A DNA stretch of 62,812 bases, taken from positions 1 through 62,812 of the forward strand of contig CALVJL010000008.1 in NCBI GenBank assembly GCA_944332075.1. Direction: 5' to 3'. The notes beneath the pieces were generated by a model. The model had not been told where the DNA came from, searched no databases, and saw only the letters and a list, made by a program, of their open reading frames with translations. This document shows, in pieces, positions 8,759 to 18,310 of this stretch. Origin of the DNA: an uncultured Bacilli bacterium. GTDB lineage: Bacteria > Bacillota_I > Bacilli_A > RFN20 > CAG-449. Position numbers and translations under genes: made by a program. How positions within the stretch are numbered: the first letter of the stretch is position 1; every line of letters begins with the position of its first letter.

Positions 8759-8785
8759 AAAAACTGCTCATAGGGAGCAGTTTTT
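8759..8785 (-). terminator. Terminator of the lipoprotein gene
   Basis: AAACTGCTC and GAGCAGTTT form a 9-bp stem around a 5-nt loop. T-runs follow on both strands, so it could work in both directions. It separates the lipoprotein gene from the comEB operon. Confidence 0.85.
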
Positions 8786-8809
8786 AAAAGGAAATCTTAC
8801 AACAAGAAA

Positions 8810-11590
8810 TTATTCAGCAACGTAAGGTGTATCAGAGATATAAGAAGCAACAGCTGATAATCTAGATAATGATTTAGCTGCAGTAATGCTTTCTTCATCA
8901 GCAAAATAGATCTTGAAGCCTTCTTTAACTCCGGCGACAACTCCTTCTTTCCAGCTTGTTTTGAAGAAGCTAGTACCGACATCAATATTGCCAGAATAAG
9001 CAATACCATCGAGATTGCTATTAGCTAAAGCATATTCGCAAATCTTATATGTGCTATCGTTTAAAGTAACGATACCAGTTAAAGATTTATTAAAGTAATA
9101 GGCAGTTGAATAATCTGTTTTAATAATGGTTTCGCCTGCTTGGCTATCATCGTATTCAGCAATTGCGTAAAGAATTCCGTTTTCAACAATAAAGTCTTTA
9201 TTGCCTTCGGCAACAGAAATATCACCTAATTCTGGGCTCATATATAAATCTGAACCAGTGGTGTTAACATAGGTAACAGAAGCTGGGATAACGAAATCGC
9301 CATCATAAGCATTTGGTAAGTATTGTAAACTTGCCATGGTGTTATCTTTATAAATAGCACCTTGTTCATCAGCATAGTATTTAATTGATGAACCTTCAGC
9401 AACTGCATATTTGCTAATCTTTAAATTTTCAAAAGCTGAATCATCAGCAATCTTAGTTAAAGAGGTATAGTGATTATCAAGTGTAAGAGTTACTGGGTCA
9501 GTAGTGGTGACACCAAAAGCGTAAAGAGCATATCCAGAAGAATAAGTTCCTTCTTCAGCATTCTTGCTTGAATATCCAAAGAGAACCTTATATCCGTTAT
9601 AAGTAACAACTTCCATATGGGTATTAGCAGAATCAACAACGACATTTGCTAACGAAGTGCAGCCTTTGAAAATGTCGCTGCCTCTAGAAGAAGCTCCAGC
9701 ATCTTTACCAAAGAAAACTAAACTTAAATTAGTGCAACCAGAGAAAGTTTCAGTGCCTAAGCTCTTAGCGTTAACATAAATTGAAGTTAAACCTGTGCAG
9801 TCTTTGAATGCATATTTTCCTAAAGAATTAAGGTTGATATCAACAGTAGTTAATGAAGTGCAACCTTCAAAAACATTATTGCCGAGGGTGATAAGCTTAT
9901 CGCTAGTAGCTCCACCTTCATAAACGATTTCTTCAAGGTTGGTGCAGCCTTTGAATGCATCATTATTAATTTTGGTGATAGTAGCAGGAATATAAACTTT
10001 CTTAACGACAGTGTTGTTTAAGAAAGCTTTTGCAGCAATTGAAGTAACCGCCTTGCCGCTTTCATCAGTAGCAGCGATATGGACTTCTTCTTGAAGATTA
10101 CCTAAGTCGATGTTTGCTTGTTTAACAGCTGCTTGAGCAATTGTCTTAATAGCATTTGAAGAAACAGTTGCATGAGCAACGCTTTCAGTAGAAGTACCAT
10201 CAGTTCCAATTAAACCGAGAGCATCATCAGCAAAGTCTCCATCTTTATTATGTGAAGAAATCTTGCCGTCAAAAGCATAATCAGAAATCTTTAATGTAGT
10301 TGTGTCAACCGCGACATAAACATTGATTTCGCTAAGATATGTTCCAACGTTAGTTGATCCTTTATAAACGATGGTCTTTAAGGTACCATCTTGTTTAACA
10401 TCATAACGAGCTTTAATAACTCCATTTTCAGTAAAGGAAGTGTTTTTAACGAAATCACCAGAAGCAACTTCTGCTAAAATAGTTTGTTCTTCTGCAGTAA
10501 TATCTGATGAGAAGGTATTATCACCTGTTGAAGCAACTGGGAAATCCTTCGCAGCTTGCTCACAAGCAGCTTTTGCAACTGTCTTGAAAGCTTCTGAAGT
10601 CTTGGTTACACCAGTAATGTTATCAGTGACTGTTGTGCCATCAGTTCCAACAAATTTATTTTCCCAGCCTTCAAATGATGATTCATGATTCTCAAACGAA
10701 GAAGAAACAACCGATCCAATTGTTTTATAACCAGTGATTAAATGAGAAGCAGTATCAACTGCGACATAAGCTACAAATGGATGCTTTTCAGGTAATGTAA
10801 CTGTACCTCTATAAATAACTTTGGTAACTTTTCCGTTTTCAGTAACATCATAACGGTCGGTTAATACTTCACCAGCAGTGAAAGTTAAAACCTTTTTATA
10901 AGTACCTTTTCCCGCTAAAGCACTCAATGCAGATTTATCTTCTTCGCTTAAACCGAATTCAACTTTTGCATGTTGAACAGCTGTCTTAACTAATTCTTTA
11001 TAAATAGTTGTAGATTGAGTTAATCCGGTGACACCGTCAGTAATATTTCCGTCGGTTCCAACGAATTTATCATTAAAGTCACCTAAACCTCCCTCAGGTG
11101 GAGTCCATTGATCAGCAGGGACTTGTGACCACATAGTTCCAGTAAATTCAACGCCGGTAACTAAGAAGGTTTCAACATCAACGCCGACATAAGCGGTTAA
11201 ATAAGTACCCCAGCCTTTATCGACTTGAACTTTGTAAATGACGACTTTCAATGTTCCGTCTTGCTTAACATCATAGCGATTGACGATTTGAACAGTTCCA
11301 TCAGCAACAGAAGTTGATGGGTAATCATATTCTGTGAAATCAGCTTTAGTAAAATCACCTTCAGCAATTTCGATAAGAACAACTTTTTCTTCATCGGTAA
11401 TATTATCGCTGAATGTAGAGTTTCCAGTATCAACAGATGAAACGCTAGATGATTCTTGACTGGTTTGGCTGGTTCCAGAGCTAACCGATACAGAAGGTGC
11501 TGCACTTGTAGTTGATGAGGAAGTTCCTCCGCAAGCAGCTAAAGCGCAAAGGCAACCAAGTGATAAAAATAATAAACTTTTCTTTTTCAT
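8810..11590 (-). CDS. Large lipoprotein: FMN-bind-like repeats plus BspA-type LRR
   Basis: A 926-residue secreted lipoprotein. The signal peptide ends in the lipobox LAAC with C20, followed by a Ser/Thr-rich linker to about residue 60. Three related repeats follow (about 60-212, 217-350, 358-500), each with a RYDV..(D/N)GxxK segment, a YVxVD strand and a late motif: DGVTGLT (185-191), DNITGVT (323-329), ESVAHAT (469-475). These resemble FMN_bind domains and their D-x3-G-A-T flavinylation site, in degenerate form. From about 505 there is a BspA/LRR_5 region (AFKGCTNL, VFEGCTSL, TFSGCTNL, IFKGCTSL) and then a C-terminal beta-rich part. Flavin binding is inference; adhesion is an alternative role. 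It is monocistronic, with its own terminator, and interrupts the usual rplQ-ecfA1 order. Confidence 0.85.
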   Translation of the reverse strand: MKKKSLLFLSLGCLCALAACGGTSSSTTSAAPSVSVSSGTSQTSQESSSVSSVDTGNSTFSDNITDEEKVVLIEIAEGDFTKADFTEYDYPSTSVADGTVQIVNRYDVKQDGTLKVVIYKVQVDKGWGTYLTAYVGVDVETFLVTGVEFTGTMWSQVPADQWTPPEGGLGDFNDKFVGTDGNITDGVTGLTQSTTIYKELVKTAVQHAKVEFGLSEEDKSALSALAGKGTYKKVLTFTAGEVLTDRYDVTENGKVTKVIYRGTVTLPEKHPFVAYVAVDTASHLITGYKTIGSVVSSSFENHESSFEGWENKFVGTDGTTVTDNITGVTKTSEAFKTVAKAACEQAAKDFPVASTGDNTFSSDITAEEQTILAEVASGDFVKNTSFTENGVIKARYDVKQDGTLKTIVYKGSTNVGTYLSEINVYVAVDTTTLKISDYAFDGKISSHNKDGDFADDALGLIGTDGTSTESVAHATVSSNAIKTIAQAAVKQANIDLGNLQEEVHIAATDESGKAVTSIAAKAFLNNTVVKKVYIPATITKINNDAFKGCTNLEEIVYEGGATSDKLITLGNNVFEGCTSLTTVDINLNSLGKYAFKDCTGLTSIYVNAKSLGTETFSGCTNLSLVFFGKDAGASSRGSDIFKGCTSLANVVVDSANTHMEVVTYNGYKVLFGYSSKNAEEGTYSSGYALYAFGVTTTDPVTLTLDNHYTSLTKIADDSAFENLKISKYAVAEGSSIKYYADEQGAIYKDNTMASLQYLPNAYDGDFVIPASVTYVNTTGSDLYMSPELGDISVAEGNKDFIVENGILYAIAEYDDSQAGETIIKTDYSTAYYFNKSLTGIVTLNDSTYKICEYALANSNLDGIAYSGNIDVGTSFFKTSWKEGVVAGVKEGFKIYFADEESITAAKSLSRLSAVASYISDTPYVAE

Positions 11591-11792
11591 ATTTTTTTAA
11601 GATTCCTTTTTAATAGAAAACAATCTTTCCTACCGTCTATTATTTTAGTAATTTTTTTGAGAAAGTAAAGAGTTTTATCGATAAAATATTATCAATATAA
11701 TAAAAATAAATTATTTTAGAAATTTATTAATATTTTCATTATCAGGAATAACAACTAAGGGCTAAAATTTGAAAAAGATTTATTTTAGCAAT

Positions 11793-11839
11793 TAAAAAAG
11801 CTATTACATCACTTAATCATCTCAAGCTTTGTAATAGCT
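11793..11839 (-). terminator. Terminator of the S10-spc-alpha operon
   Basis: AGCTATTACA and TGTAATAGCT form a perfect 10-bp stem, followed by a run of T on the minus strand, just after rplQ. This marks the end of the long ribosomal-protein operon. Confidence 0.85.
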
Positions 11840-11852
11840 AATTTATCTTTAA

Positions 11853-12254
11853 TTACTTAACCCAAGTAACGATAGCAGTAACAGCGTTGTCGCCTCTTCT
11901 GACGCCTGACTTAAGAACAGAGGTATAGCCACCATTTCTGTCTTTGAAGCTAGGTGCGATTTCATTGAATAAGACTTGTAAAGCTGTTTTTCCTTCTTTA
12001 TTTGTAACTGTGCTTCTCATTTTAGCAGCTGCTAATCTGCGAGAATTTAAATCACCTTTTTTACCATAAGTGACTAAGCGATCAGCATATCTAGCTAATT
12101 CTTTAGCAAATGCGAGAGTTGCTTCGACTTTGCCATAGATGATGAGGTCAGTGACAGTATTTCTTAACATTGATTTGTACTTGCTAGAAGTGAATCCGGT
12201 TTTGAAACGGACACCGCCTTTACCATGTACATTCTTACGTCCAATTGTTGCCAT
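11853..12254 (-). CDS. rplQ: 50S ribosomal protein L17
   Basis: L17 lies near the peptide exit tunnel of the large subunit. This 133-residue protein begins MATIGRKNVHGKGGVRFKTG. It contains the central family pattern MLRNTVTDLI and a C-terminus ending AVTAIVTWVK. It lies 12 bases after rpoA and is the last gene of the ribosomal operon, followed by a strong terminator. Confidence 0.95.
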   Translation of the reverse strand: MATIGRKNVHGKGGVRFKTGFTSSKYKSMLRNTVTDLIIYGKVEATLAFAKELARYADRLVTYGKKGDLNSRRLAAAKMRSTVTNKEGKTALQVLFNEIAPSFKDRNGGYTSVLKSGVRRGDNAVTAIVTWVK

Positions 12255-12266
12255 GTTAGCCTCCTA

Positions 12267-13217
12267 TTATTCGTATTCTCTGAAGCCAAGTCCGATTGCT
12301 GCCAATTTTTCTTTGACTTCTTTGAGAGATTTTTTACCGAGGTTCTTGACTTTCATCATATCTTCCTCAGTCTTTTGAGTGAGTTCCATAACTGTCTGGA
12401 TTGAAGCTCTCTTAAGGCAGTTATATGAACGGACTGATAAATCGAGTTCATCGATTGTCATATCTTGATACTTGTTCTTCGGTTCTTCTTCTCTCTCTGC
12501 TAAGACATCGCTAGATTTAGCAATTTCGGTGAGATTGACGAATAAGTCGAAGTGTGCAACTAAGATTTTAGCTGCGAGTGAGATAGCTTCTTGTGGAAGC
12601 ATTGAACCATTAGTAGTAATGGTCATCTCTAATTTATCATACGAAGTTTTTTGACCAACACGTGATGGTTGAACATCGTATTGAACTTTAGTAATCGGAG
12701 AATAATTCGAATCGGTTGGAATCATTCCGATTGGGAAAGATTTAGTCTTATTGCCTTCAGCGGTGACATATCCACGTCCATTACGGGCATAAATTGTCAT
12801 AACCAGGTGACCATCTTCGTTGACATGTGCGATTTCTAAATCTTTGTTGATGACGGTTACTCCGCCTGGGCATTGAATATCAGCACCGGTGACAACGGCC
12901 GGTCCCTGGACATCGATGAAGAGTTTTTGAGTTGCTTCGCTATCTTCATCAATTTTCAAGACTAAGCCTTTTAAATTTAAGATGATTTCGGTGACATCTT
13001 CTTTAATTCCCTCAAGTGAGGAGAATTCGTGACGAGCGCCTTCAACTTCAACAGCGAAAACGCTAGCTCCAGGAAGTGAGGAGAGAAGAACTCTTCTCAA
13101 TGCATTACCAAGAGTGAGGCCAAAGCCTCTTTCCAATGGTTCAATTGCAAATGTACCGACATTGGTTTCCACATCGTATTGAGCAATAGTGAATTCTGGT
13201 TTTTCAAATTTTTTCAT
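12267..13217 (-). CDS. rpoA: RNA polymerase alpha subunit
   Basis: Alpha dimerises to seed RNA polymerase assembly, and its C-terminal domain contacts upstream DNA and activators. The N-terminal domain carries GFGLTLGNALRRVLLSSLPG. The C-terminal domain contains LDLSVRSYNCLKRASI and the helix-hairpin-helix segment MKVKNLGKKSLKEVKEKL. Start at the ATG at 13217, preceded by GGAGG with 8-base spacing; the codon before it (13220) is only a TTG. About 316 residues, normal length. Confidence 0.97.
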   Translation of the reverse strand: MKKFEKPEFTIAQYDVETNVGTFAIEPLERGFGLTLGNALRRVLLSSLPGASVFAVEVEGARHEFSSLEGIKEDVTEIILNLKGLVLKIDEDSEATQKLFIDVQGPAVVTGADIQCPGGVTVINKDLEIAHVNEDGHLVMTIYARNGRGYVTAEGNKTKSFPIGMIPTDSNYSPITKVQYDVQPSRVGQKTSYDKLEMTITTNGSMLPQEAISLAAKILVAHFDLFVNLTEIAKSSDVLAEREEEPKNKYQDMTIDELDLSVRSYNCLKRASIQTVMELTQKTEEDMMKVKNLGKKSLKEVKEKLAAIGLGFREYE

Positions 13218-13280
13218 CAATTAATCCTCCCTGATGATTTTAGTCTCCATGATTAAGAACTTGCTTAATCAATTCACCTA

Positions 13281-13676
13281 CTATCCGCGAGGACGTTTTG
13301 GTGGACGGCACCCATTATGTGGGATTGGGGTCGTGTCAGTGATTGCTTGAATATTTAAGCCAGCAGCTTGTAAACTTCTGACAGCTGATTCTCTTCCTGG
13401 GCCTGGACCTTTGACATCGACGTCAACGGTGGTTAAGCCTTGATCTAATGCGACTTTAGCGCAAGCTTCAGCAGCTTGTTGGGCAGCGAAAGGAGTTGCT
13501 TTCTTAGCTCCCTTGTAGCCGATAGCACCGGCGGAAGACCAAGCGATGACATTACCGTTTTCATCAGAGATGGTAACGATAGTATTATTGAATGTCGAGT
13601 GAATGTGCGCGACACCTTTAGTATAAGCTCTTTTGACTTTCTTTTTTCTTGGAGTTACTGTTTTCTTGTTTGCCAT
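13281..13676 (-). CDS. rpsK: 30S ribosomal protein S11
   Basis: S11 forms the platform of the small subunit near the E site. The 131-residue protein has the signature [16 protein letters not shown] and ends with [11 protein letters not shown]. It has the conserved order rpsM-rpsK-rpoA-rplQ. Confidence 0.97.
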   Translation of the reverse strand: MANKKTVTPRKKKVKRAYTKGVAHIHSTFNNTIVTISDENGNVIAWSSAGAIGYKGAKKATPFAAQQAAEACAKVALDQGLTTVDVDVKGPGPGRESAVRSLQAAGLNIQAITDTTPIPHNGCRPPKRPRG

Positions 13677-13693
13677 AAATTACTCCTTCCTAA

Positions 13694-14068
13694 CTACGCA
13701 GTTGCTTTCTTCTTATTAGCGATAGTTTTCTTTGGTCCTTTTCTAGTACGGGCATTAGTTTTTGTTCTTTGTCCGCGTACTGGAAGACCTTTTCTATGTC
13801 TAATTCCGCGATAGCAACCGATATCTTGAAGACGTTTGATGTTCATTGAAACTTCTCTTCTGAGATCGCCTTCAACTTTGATTTTACTAATTTCATTTCT
13901 AATAGCGGTTAATTGTTCTTCTGTTAAATTCTTAACTCTGATGTCTTCGGAAATACCGCAAGTAGCTAAAACTTTCTTTGCAGTTGTAGGTCCAACACCG
14001 TAGATATAAGTTAAAGAAACGACGACCCGCTTATCATTTGGGATATCAACACCGACAATACGTGCCAT
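13694..14068 (-). CDS. rpsM: 30S ribosomal protein S13
   Basis: S13 sits in the head of the small subunit and bridges to L5. The 124-residue protein begins [19 protein letters not shown] and has the hallmark [17 protein letters not shown] before the basic tail. It follows rpmJ in the alpha-operon order. Confidence 0.97.
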   Translation of the reverse strand: MARIVGVDIPNDKRVVVSLTYIYGVGPTTAKKVLATCGISEDIRVKNLTEEQLTAIRNEISKIKVEGDLRREVSMNIKRLQDIGCYRGIRHRKGLPVRGQRTKTNARTRKGPKKTIANKKKATA

Positions 14069-14087
14069 ATTTTATTCCTCCTAAAAA

Positions 14088-14201
14088 TTAACCCTGTCTT
14101 TGCTTGTGCTTTGGGTTGACGCAGATGACCATGACTTTACCATGTCTTCTGATAACTTTGCACTTATCGCAAATTGGTTTTACTGAAGGTCTTACTTTCA
14201 T
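14088..14201 (-). CDS. rpmJ: 50S ribosomal protein L36
   Basis: A 37-residue protein encoded between infA and rpsM, the canonical position. It begins [17 protein letters not shown] and ends NPKHKQRQG. The zinc ligands C11, C14, C27 and H32 are all present, so this is the zinc-binding form. ATG at 14201 is preceded by GAGGAATT. Confidence 0.95.
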   Translation of the reverse strand: MKVRPSVKPICDKCKVIRRHGKVMVICVNPKHKQRQG

Positions 14202-14222
14202 GATTAATTCCTCCTCGTGATA

Positions 14223-14441
14223 CTATTTGTATCTGAATGTTATTCTGCCATGTGTTAAATCGTATGGCGATATTGCGACCGTAACTTTATCACCTGGTAA
14301 AATGCGTATGTAATTCATGCGGATTTTACCAGAAACATTGGCCAACATTACGACCCCGTTTTCTAGTCTTACCTTAAACATCGCGTTAGGTAAGTTTTCA
14401 ACGACTACCGCTTCTACTTCTATGACGTTTTCTTTTGCCAT
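14223..14441 (-). CDS. infA: Translation initiation factor IF-1
   Basis: IF-1 is a single OB-fold protein that binds the A site of the small subunit during initiation. The 72-residue protein contains [20 protein letters not shown] and the later segment [10 protein letters not shown]. It lies between map and rpmJ, as in Bacillus. Confidence 0.97.
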   Translation of the reverse strand: MAKENVIEVEAVVVENLPNAMFKVRLENGVVMLANVSGKIRMNYIRILPGDKVTVAISPYDLTHGRITFRYK

Positions 14442-14453
14442 TTTACTCCTCTC

Positions 14454-15200
14454 TCATTTTGTGAGCACTTCATAGCCATCTTTAGTGACGACAATCGTGT
14501 TCTCATGATGAGACGCTAATTTTCCGTCCCGTGTTTTCGTTGTCCATTCGTCAGGAAGAACGTAGCATTCTTTCTCCCCTTCGAGGATCATCGGCTCAAT
14601 GGCTAAGACCATACCTTCTTTTAAGATTGGTCCATGTCCTGGTTCACCATAATTTGGAATCATCGGATCTTCATGCATATTTCTGCCGATTCCGTGTCCG
14701 GTGAATTCTCTGACTACCGAATAACCATTTTTCTCAGCATACTCTTGAATAGCATGTGAGACATCGCTAAGGTGAACACCTTCTTTGACGAGCTTTAACC
14801 CTTCTTCAAGGCATTCCTCAGTGACTCTGATTAATCTGTCAGCATTTTCCTTAACCTTGCCGACGCGATAAGTACGACACGCATCTGCGTTGTACCCCTG
14901 ATATGTGACGACCACATCGCAAGAGATGATATCTCCTTCTTTTAAGCGAACTTTGTTAGAAGGGATTCCGTGTACGATGACATCGTTAACCGATGTGCAG
15001 ATCGCCCCAGGAAAACCATAATAACCTTTGCTAGCAGGTATCCCTCCGGCGTGGCGAATTACCTTCTCAGCTAAATCTGAGACTTGCAATGTCGTCACAC
15101 CTGGACGAATAAACCGTTCTAACTCATCAAACACTTGCTTAACTATTTTACCAGCTTTTCTGATAATTTCGATTTCTTCGCTCGATTTGATGATAATCAT
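14454..15200 (-). CDS. map: Methionine aminopeptidase, type I
   Basis: It removes the initiator methionine from nascent proteins. The 248-residue type I enzyme has the full active-site set: H77 (substrate), and metal ligands D95, D106, H169, E202 and E233. It is located between adk and infA, the usual spc-alpha position, with a 3-base gap to adk. Confidence 0.97.
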   Translation of the reverse strand: MIIIKSSEEIEIIRKAGKIVKQVFDELERFIRPGVTTLQVSDLAEKVIRHAGGIPASKGYYGFPGAICTSVNDVIVHGIPSNKVRLKEGDIISCDVVVTYQGYNADACRTYRVGKVKENADRLIRVTEECLEEGLKLVKEGVHLSDVSHAIQEYAEKNGYSVVREFTGHGIGRNMHEDPMIPNYGEPGHGPILKEGMVLAIEPMILEGEKECYVLPDEWTTKTRDGKLASHHENTIVVTKDGYEVLTK

Positions 15201-15203
15201 TTT

Positions 15204-15854
15204 TTATTTTCCCTCAAGAGCGTTGCAGATGTCTAAGAAAACATCTTCGATGCTCTGTAAACCATCAACCTCTTTTAATAATCCTTCTTTTTTATAGAAG
15301 TCGATAAGAGGTTTTGTTTTATTTTCATAAGCATCTAAACGCGTTTTTAACGCTTCTACCGTATCATCCGGTCTTTGGACTAAAGTAGAACCGCAGCTAT
15401 CGCAGACATTCTCAACTTTTGGTTTCTTAGTCACTAAGTGATAAGAAGCTCCACATTTTGGACAGACTCTTCTTCCGGAAATTCTTTCCGTTAAAGCTCC
15501 ATAGTCGCAGTTGAGATTGATGACGCAATCAACTTCGCGCTTAATTTCTTTGGTTAATTTCTTCAAAGCTTCCGCTTGAGCAATTGTTCTTGGGAAACCA
15601 TCGAGAAGATAACCATTTTTGCAGTCATCTTGGCTTAATCTTTCTTTGACTAATCCAATGGTGACCTCATCAGGGACTAAGGCTCCTGATTTAATGTAAG
15701 ATTCTGCTAATTTACCTAATTCTGTTTGCTTAGCGATTGCTTCGCGGAACATATCGCCAGTTGAGATATGCGGAACGTGATAGTGAGAAACGATTCTCTC
15801 AGATTGTGTTCCCTTCCCAGCACCTGGTGGGCCCATAATAATCATATTGTGCAT
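15204..15854 (-). CDS. adk: Adenylate kinase with zinc-type LID
   Basis: It interconverts AMP, ADP and ATP. The P-loop GPPGAGKGTQ is at 8-17 and DGFPRT at 85-90. The LID domain carries four cysteines (C131, C134, C151, C154), so it is the long, zinc-binding Gram-positive form. 216 residues, located between secY and map as expected. Confidence 0.97.
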   Translation of the reverse strand: MHNMIIMGPPGAGKGTQSERIVSHYHVPHISTGDMFREAIAKQTELGKLAESYIKSGALVPDEVTIGLVKERLSQDDCKNGYLLDGFPRTIAQAEALKKLTKEIKREVDCVINLNCDYGALTERISGRRVCPKCGASYHLVTKKPKVENVCDSCGSTLVQRPDDTVEALKTRLDAYENKTKPLIDFYKKEGLLKEVDGLQSIEDVFLDICNALEGK

Positions 15855-15868
15855 AAAATTATTACCTC

Positions 15869-17212
15869 CTAGATAACATCAGCATGTTCGTTGCTCGCGA
15901 GTAAACCATCGATTTGTTTCATTGTTTCCAATGCGACACCGACGATAATAATCATACCGGTTCCGCCTAATGCGAGCGATGACGGAACGACACCAGCTAA
16001 GGTGAGCACGATCGGTAAAGCAGCAATTAATGTAAGAGCTGTAGCACCGATAAAGGTAATGCGGTTTAAGACTTTAGAGATATATCTTCTAGTTTCATTA
16101 CCAGGTCTAATACCCGGAATGTAAGAACCGTTTTTCTGGAAATCATCGCTTAATCTTTCCGGATTAATCGTGAGATTAGAATAGAAGAAGGAGAAAGCGA
16201 AGGTTAAAACGATATAGATGATAAGTCCCCATGGCATATACCATGTTTCTCCATTGAACCATGGCATCTCGACTAATGCCGATGTCGAGAAAATATTCAG
16301 AATGTTATTGATTGTCGCATTCGTCTCTTCGACAGCAAAGCTGACGATGACGGCCGGAGCCATCAAAAGAGATGAAGCGAAGATAACCGGAATAACACCA
16401 GCTGAATTAATCTTAATCGGTAAGAAAGATGTGTTATTAACTTTTGCGTTAAGCGCACCGCCTTTATTGGAGTGCTGAACTGGGATCTTTCTCACAGATT
16501 TTTCAACAAATGCGACGAAGAGAATAATCAAGAGATAAGCCAAGATATAGAGAATCATCTGGACTGCTCCGTTGAGGATTAATCCCTGATCGCCTGTCGG
16601 TAAGGTTGTTGCGAAGAAGTATTCAAATGCCGAGTAAATCTGCATTGGAAGTGCCGCGACAATACCGATAAAGATAATCATCGAGATACCATTGCCAATA
16701 CCCTTGGTGGTGATTTGGTCAGCCATCCACATTACCAGCATTGAACCAGCAATTAAGAAGATAGCGATTTCCATATGTCCCCAGAAAGAGGAATCAGCTA
16801 AGGTAATCGAATCAGAATTTTCCATCGTCACGGTAATACCATAAGCTTGTACCGCGCCGAGAAGTAAAGTCAAATATCGGGTAGCCATCTCAATCTTCTT
16901 CCGCCCCGATTGCCCCTGCTTAGACAAATCTGTCAAGACAGGTAAGACATCCATCGAAAGAAGCTGGATGATGATTGATGAAGTGATGTAAGGGGAAACA
17001 CCAAGAGCAAACAGAGAGAAATTCTGCAAAGCTCCACCACCCATCAAGTTCATTAACGCCAAGACATCGGTGGTATCCATCGCATCTTGCGAGATGGTAA
17101 CGCCCGGAACCGAAATTGACGCACCGATACGGAAGATGAGAACAATTCCGAGGGTGAAGAGAATCCGGTCGCGTATATCCTTATTCTTAAAGATGGCGAT
17201 AAGTTTCTTCAT
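15869..17212 (-). CDS. secY: Protein translocase subunit SecY
   Basis: SecY is the channel-forming subunit of the Sec translocon, working with SecE and SecG, both also in this window. The 447-residue protein has about ten membrane segments and typical segments such as SGRKKIEMATRYLTLLLG and FIPGIRPGNETRRYI-like text. It lies between rplO and adk, the normal spc order. Confidence 0.97.
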   Translation of the reverse strand: MKKLIAIFKNKDIRDRILFTLGIVLIFRIGASISVPGVTISQDAMDTTDVLALMNLMGGGALQNFSLFALGVSPYITSSIIIQLLSMDVLPVLTDLSKQGQSGRKKIEMATRYLTLLLGAVQAYGITVTMENSDSITLADSSFWGHMEIAIFLIAGSMLVMWMADQITTKGIGNGISMIIFIGIVAALPMQIYSAFEYFFATTLPTGDQGLILNGAVQMILYILAYLLIILFVAFVEKSVRKIPVQHSNKGGALNAKVNNTSFLPIKINSAGVIPVIFASSLLMAPAVIVSFAVEETNATINNILNIFSTSALVEMPWFNGETWYMPWGLIIYIVLTFAFSFFYSNLTINPERLSDDFQKNGSYIPGIRPGNETRRYISKVLNRITFIGATALTLIAALPIVLTLAGVVPSSLALGGTGMIIIVGVALETMKQIDGLLASNEHADVI

Positions 17213-17213
17213 G

Positions 17214-17657
17214 TTAGAGAACCTCTACAGTACCACCAGCATCAACGATAGCTTGTTCTGCAGATTTTGAGAATTTATTTGCAGCGACTGTGAGTTTGTG
17301 TTCTAATTTACCATTTCCTAAAATTTTGACACCGCCATTGAATTCTTTCTTGACTAAACCATTTTCAATCAAGAGAGTTGGTGTGACTTTGGTTCCTTCT
17401 TCAAAGCGATTGAGATCAGCAACGTTTACTGTTGCATACTTAACGCTATTGACATTCTTGAAACCTCTCTTTGGTAATCTTCTGTAGATTGGGTTTTGAC
17501 CACCTTCGAAGCCTAAACGGACACCGCCGCCGCTTCTAGATTTTTGACCCTTGTTACCAGAACCGCCGTTTTTGCCTTTTCCGGAACCTAATCCGCGGCC
17601 TTTTCTTTTAGCCTCATAACGGGCTCCAGCGGTGAAAGTTAATTCACTAAGATTCAT
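17214..17657 (-). CDS. rplO: 50S ribosomal protein L15
   Basis: A late-assembling large-subunit protein with a glycine-rich basic N-terminus ([20 protein letters not shown]) and a C-terminal globular domain. 147 residues. It starts 12 bases after the rpsE stop; in most Firmicutes rpmD (L30) lies between these two genes, but here there is no room for it. Confidence 0.97.
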   Translation of the reverse strand: MNLSELTFTAGARYEAKRKGRGLGSGKGKNGGSGNKGQKSRSGGGVRLGFEGGQNPIYRRLPKRGFKNVNSVKYATVNVADLNRFEEGTKVTPTLLIENGLVKKEFNGGVKILGNGKLEHKLTVAANKFSKSAEQAIVDAGGTVEVL

Positions 17658-17668
17658 GGTGCAACCTC

Positions 17669-18298
17669 CTATTTTCTAAGTGCTTGAACCTGAGCGAAGG
17701 TCTTCATTGAGCACAAGCCATTGACTGTAGCTCTAATGCAGTTGATAGGAGTTCTTGAACCATAAACTTTTGAGTAAATGTTCTTGATGCCAGCTAACTC
17801 TAAGACCGCACGGACAGGACCACCGGCGATGATACCCGTACCATCACTAGCAGGTTTTAAGTAGACGCGGGAAGCGCCATATTCACCCATCACATCGTGA
17901 GAGACGGTTGCGCCTTTGACGATAGAGATGTGATACATATTGTTTTTAGCAGCAGCTAAAGCTTTCTTGATAGCTTCTGGGACTTCGCCAGCTTTTCCGG
18001 TACCAAAACCGAAATTGCCCTTGCCATCACCGATAACCATTAAGACAGCGAAGCGGAGGTGACGTCCACCTTTAACAGTCTTACTGACTCTGTTGATAGC
18101 AACAACTCTTTCCTCATAGATTTTTTCTTCTCTCTTATTGGAACGGTTGAATTTTCCTTTGCCGCGACCTTTAAAATTCTTGTCGCCTTTAGTTCTAGGA
18201 GCACGGGTGGTATTTTCTTTTCCACCAGTCTCTTTAGCGTCCTTGGCGTCTTTGACTTCAGGTGCGCTTGGAGCAACTTTCTTTTGTTCTTCTGCCAT
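17669..18298 (-). CDS. rpsE: 30S ribosomal protein S5, N-terminally extended
   Basis: S5 helps mRNA entry and decoding accuracy. The conserved core starts around [17 protein letters not shown] and includes [21 protein letters not shown]. The protein has 209 residues rather than about 165. The extra roughly 45 residues are a charged, low-complexity N-terminus rich in Lys, Glu and Ala. The ATG at 18298 directly follows a ribosome site (AGGAGGAAAAGAAA), which supports the long form. Confidence 0.96.
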   Translation of the reverse strand: MAEEQKKVAPSAPEVKDAKDAKETGGKENTTRAPRTKGDKNFKGRGKGKFNRSNKREEKIYEERVVAINRVSKTVKGGRHLRFAVLMVIGDGKGNFGFGTGKAGEVPEAIKKALAAAKNNMYHISIVKGATVSHDVMGEYGASRVYLKPASDGTGIIAGGPVRAVLELAGIKNIYSKVYGSRTPINCIRATVNGLCSMKTFAQVQALRK

Positions 18299-18310
18299 TT
18301 TCTTTTCCTC

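Noticed and set aside
8797-9009. Minus-strand 70-codon frame at the end of the lipoprotein gene
   Set aside because: It is an out-of-frame shadow of the lipoprotein coding region.
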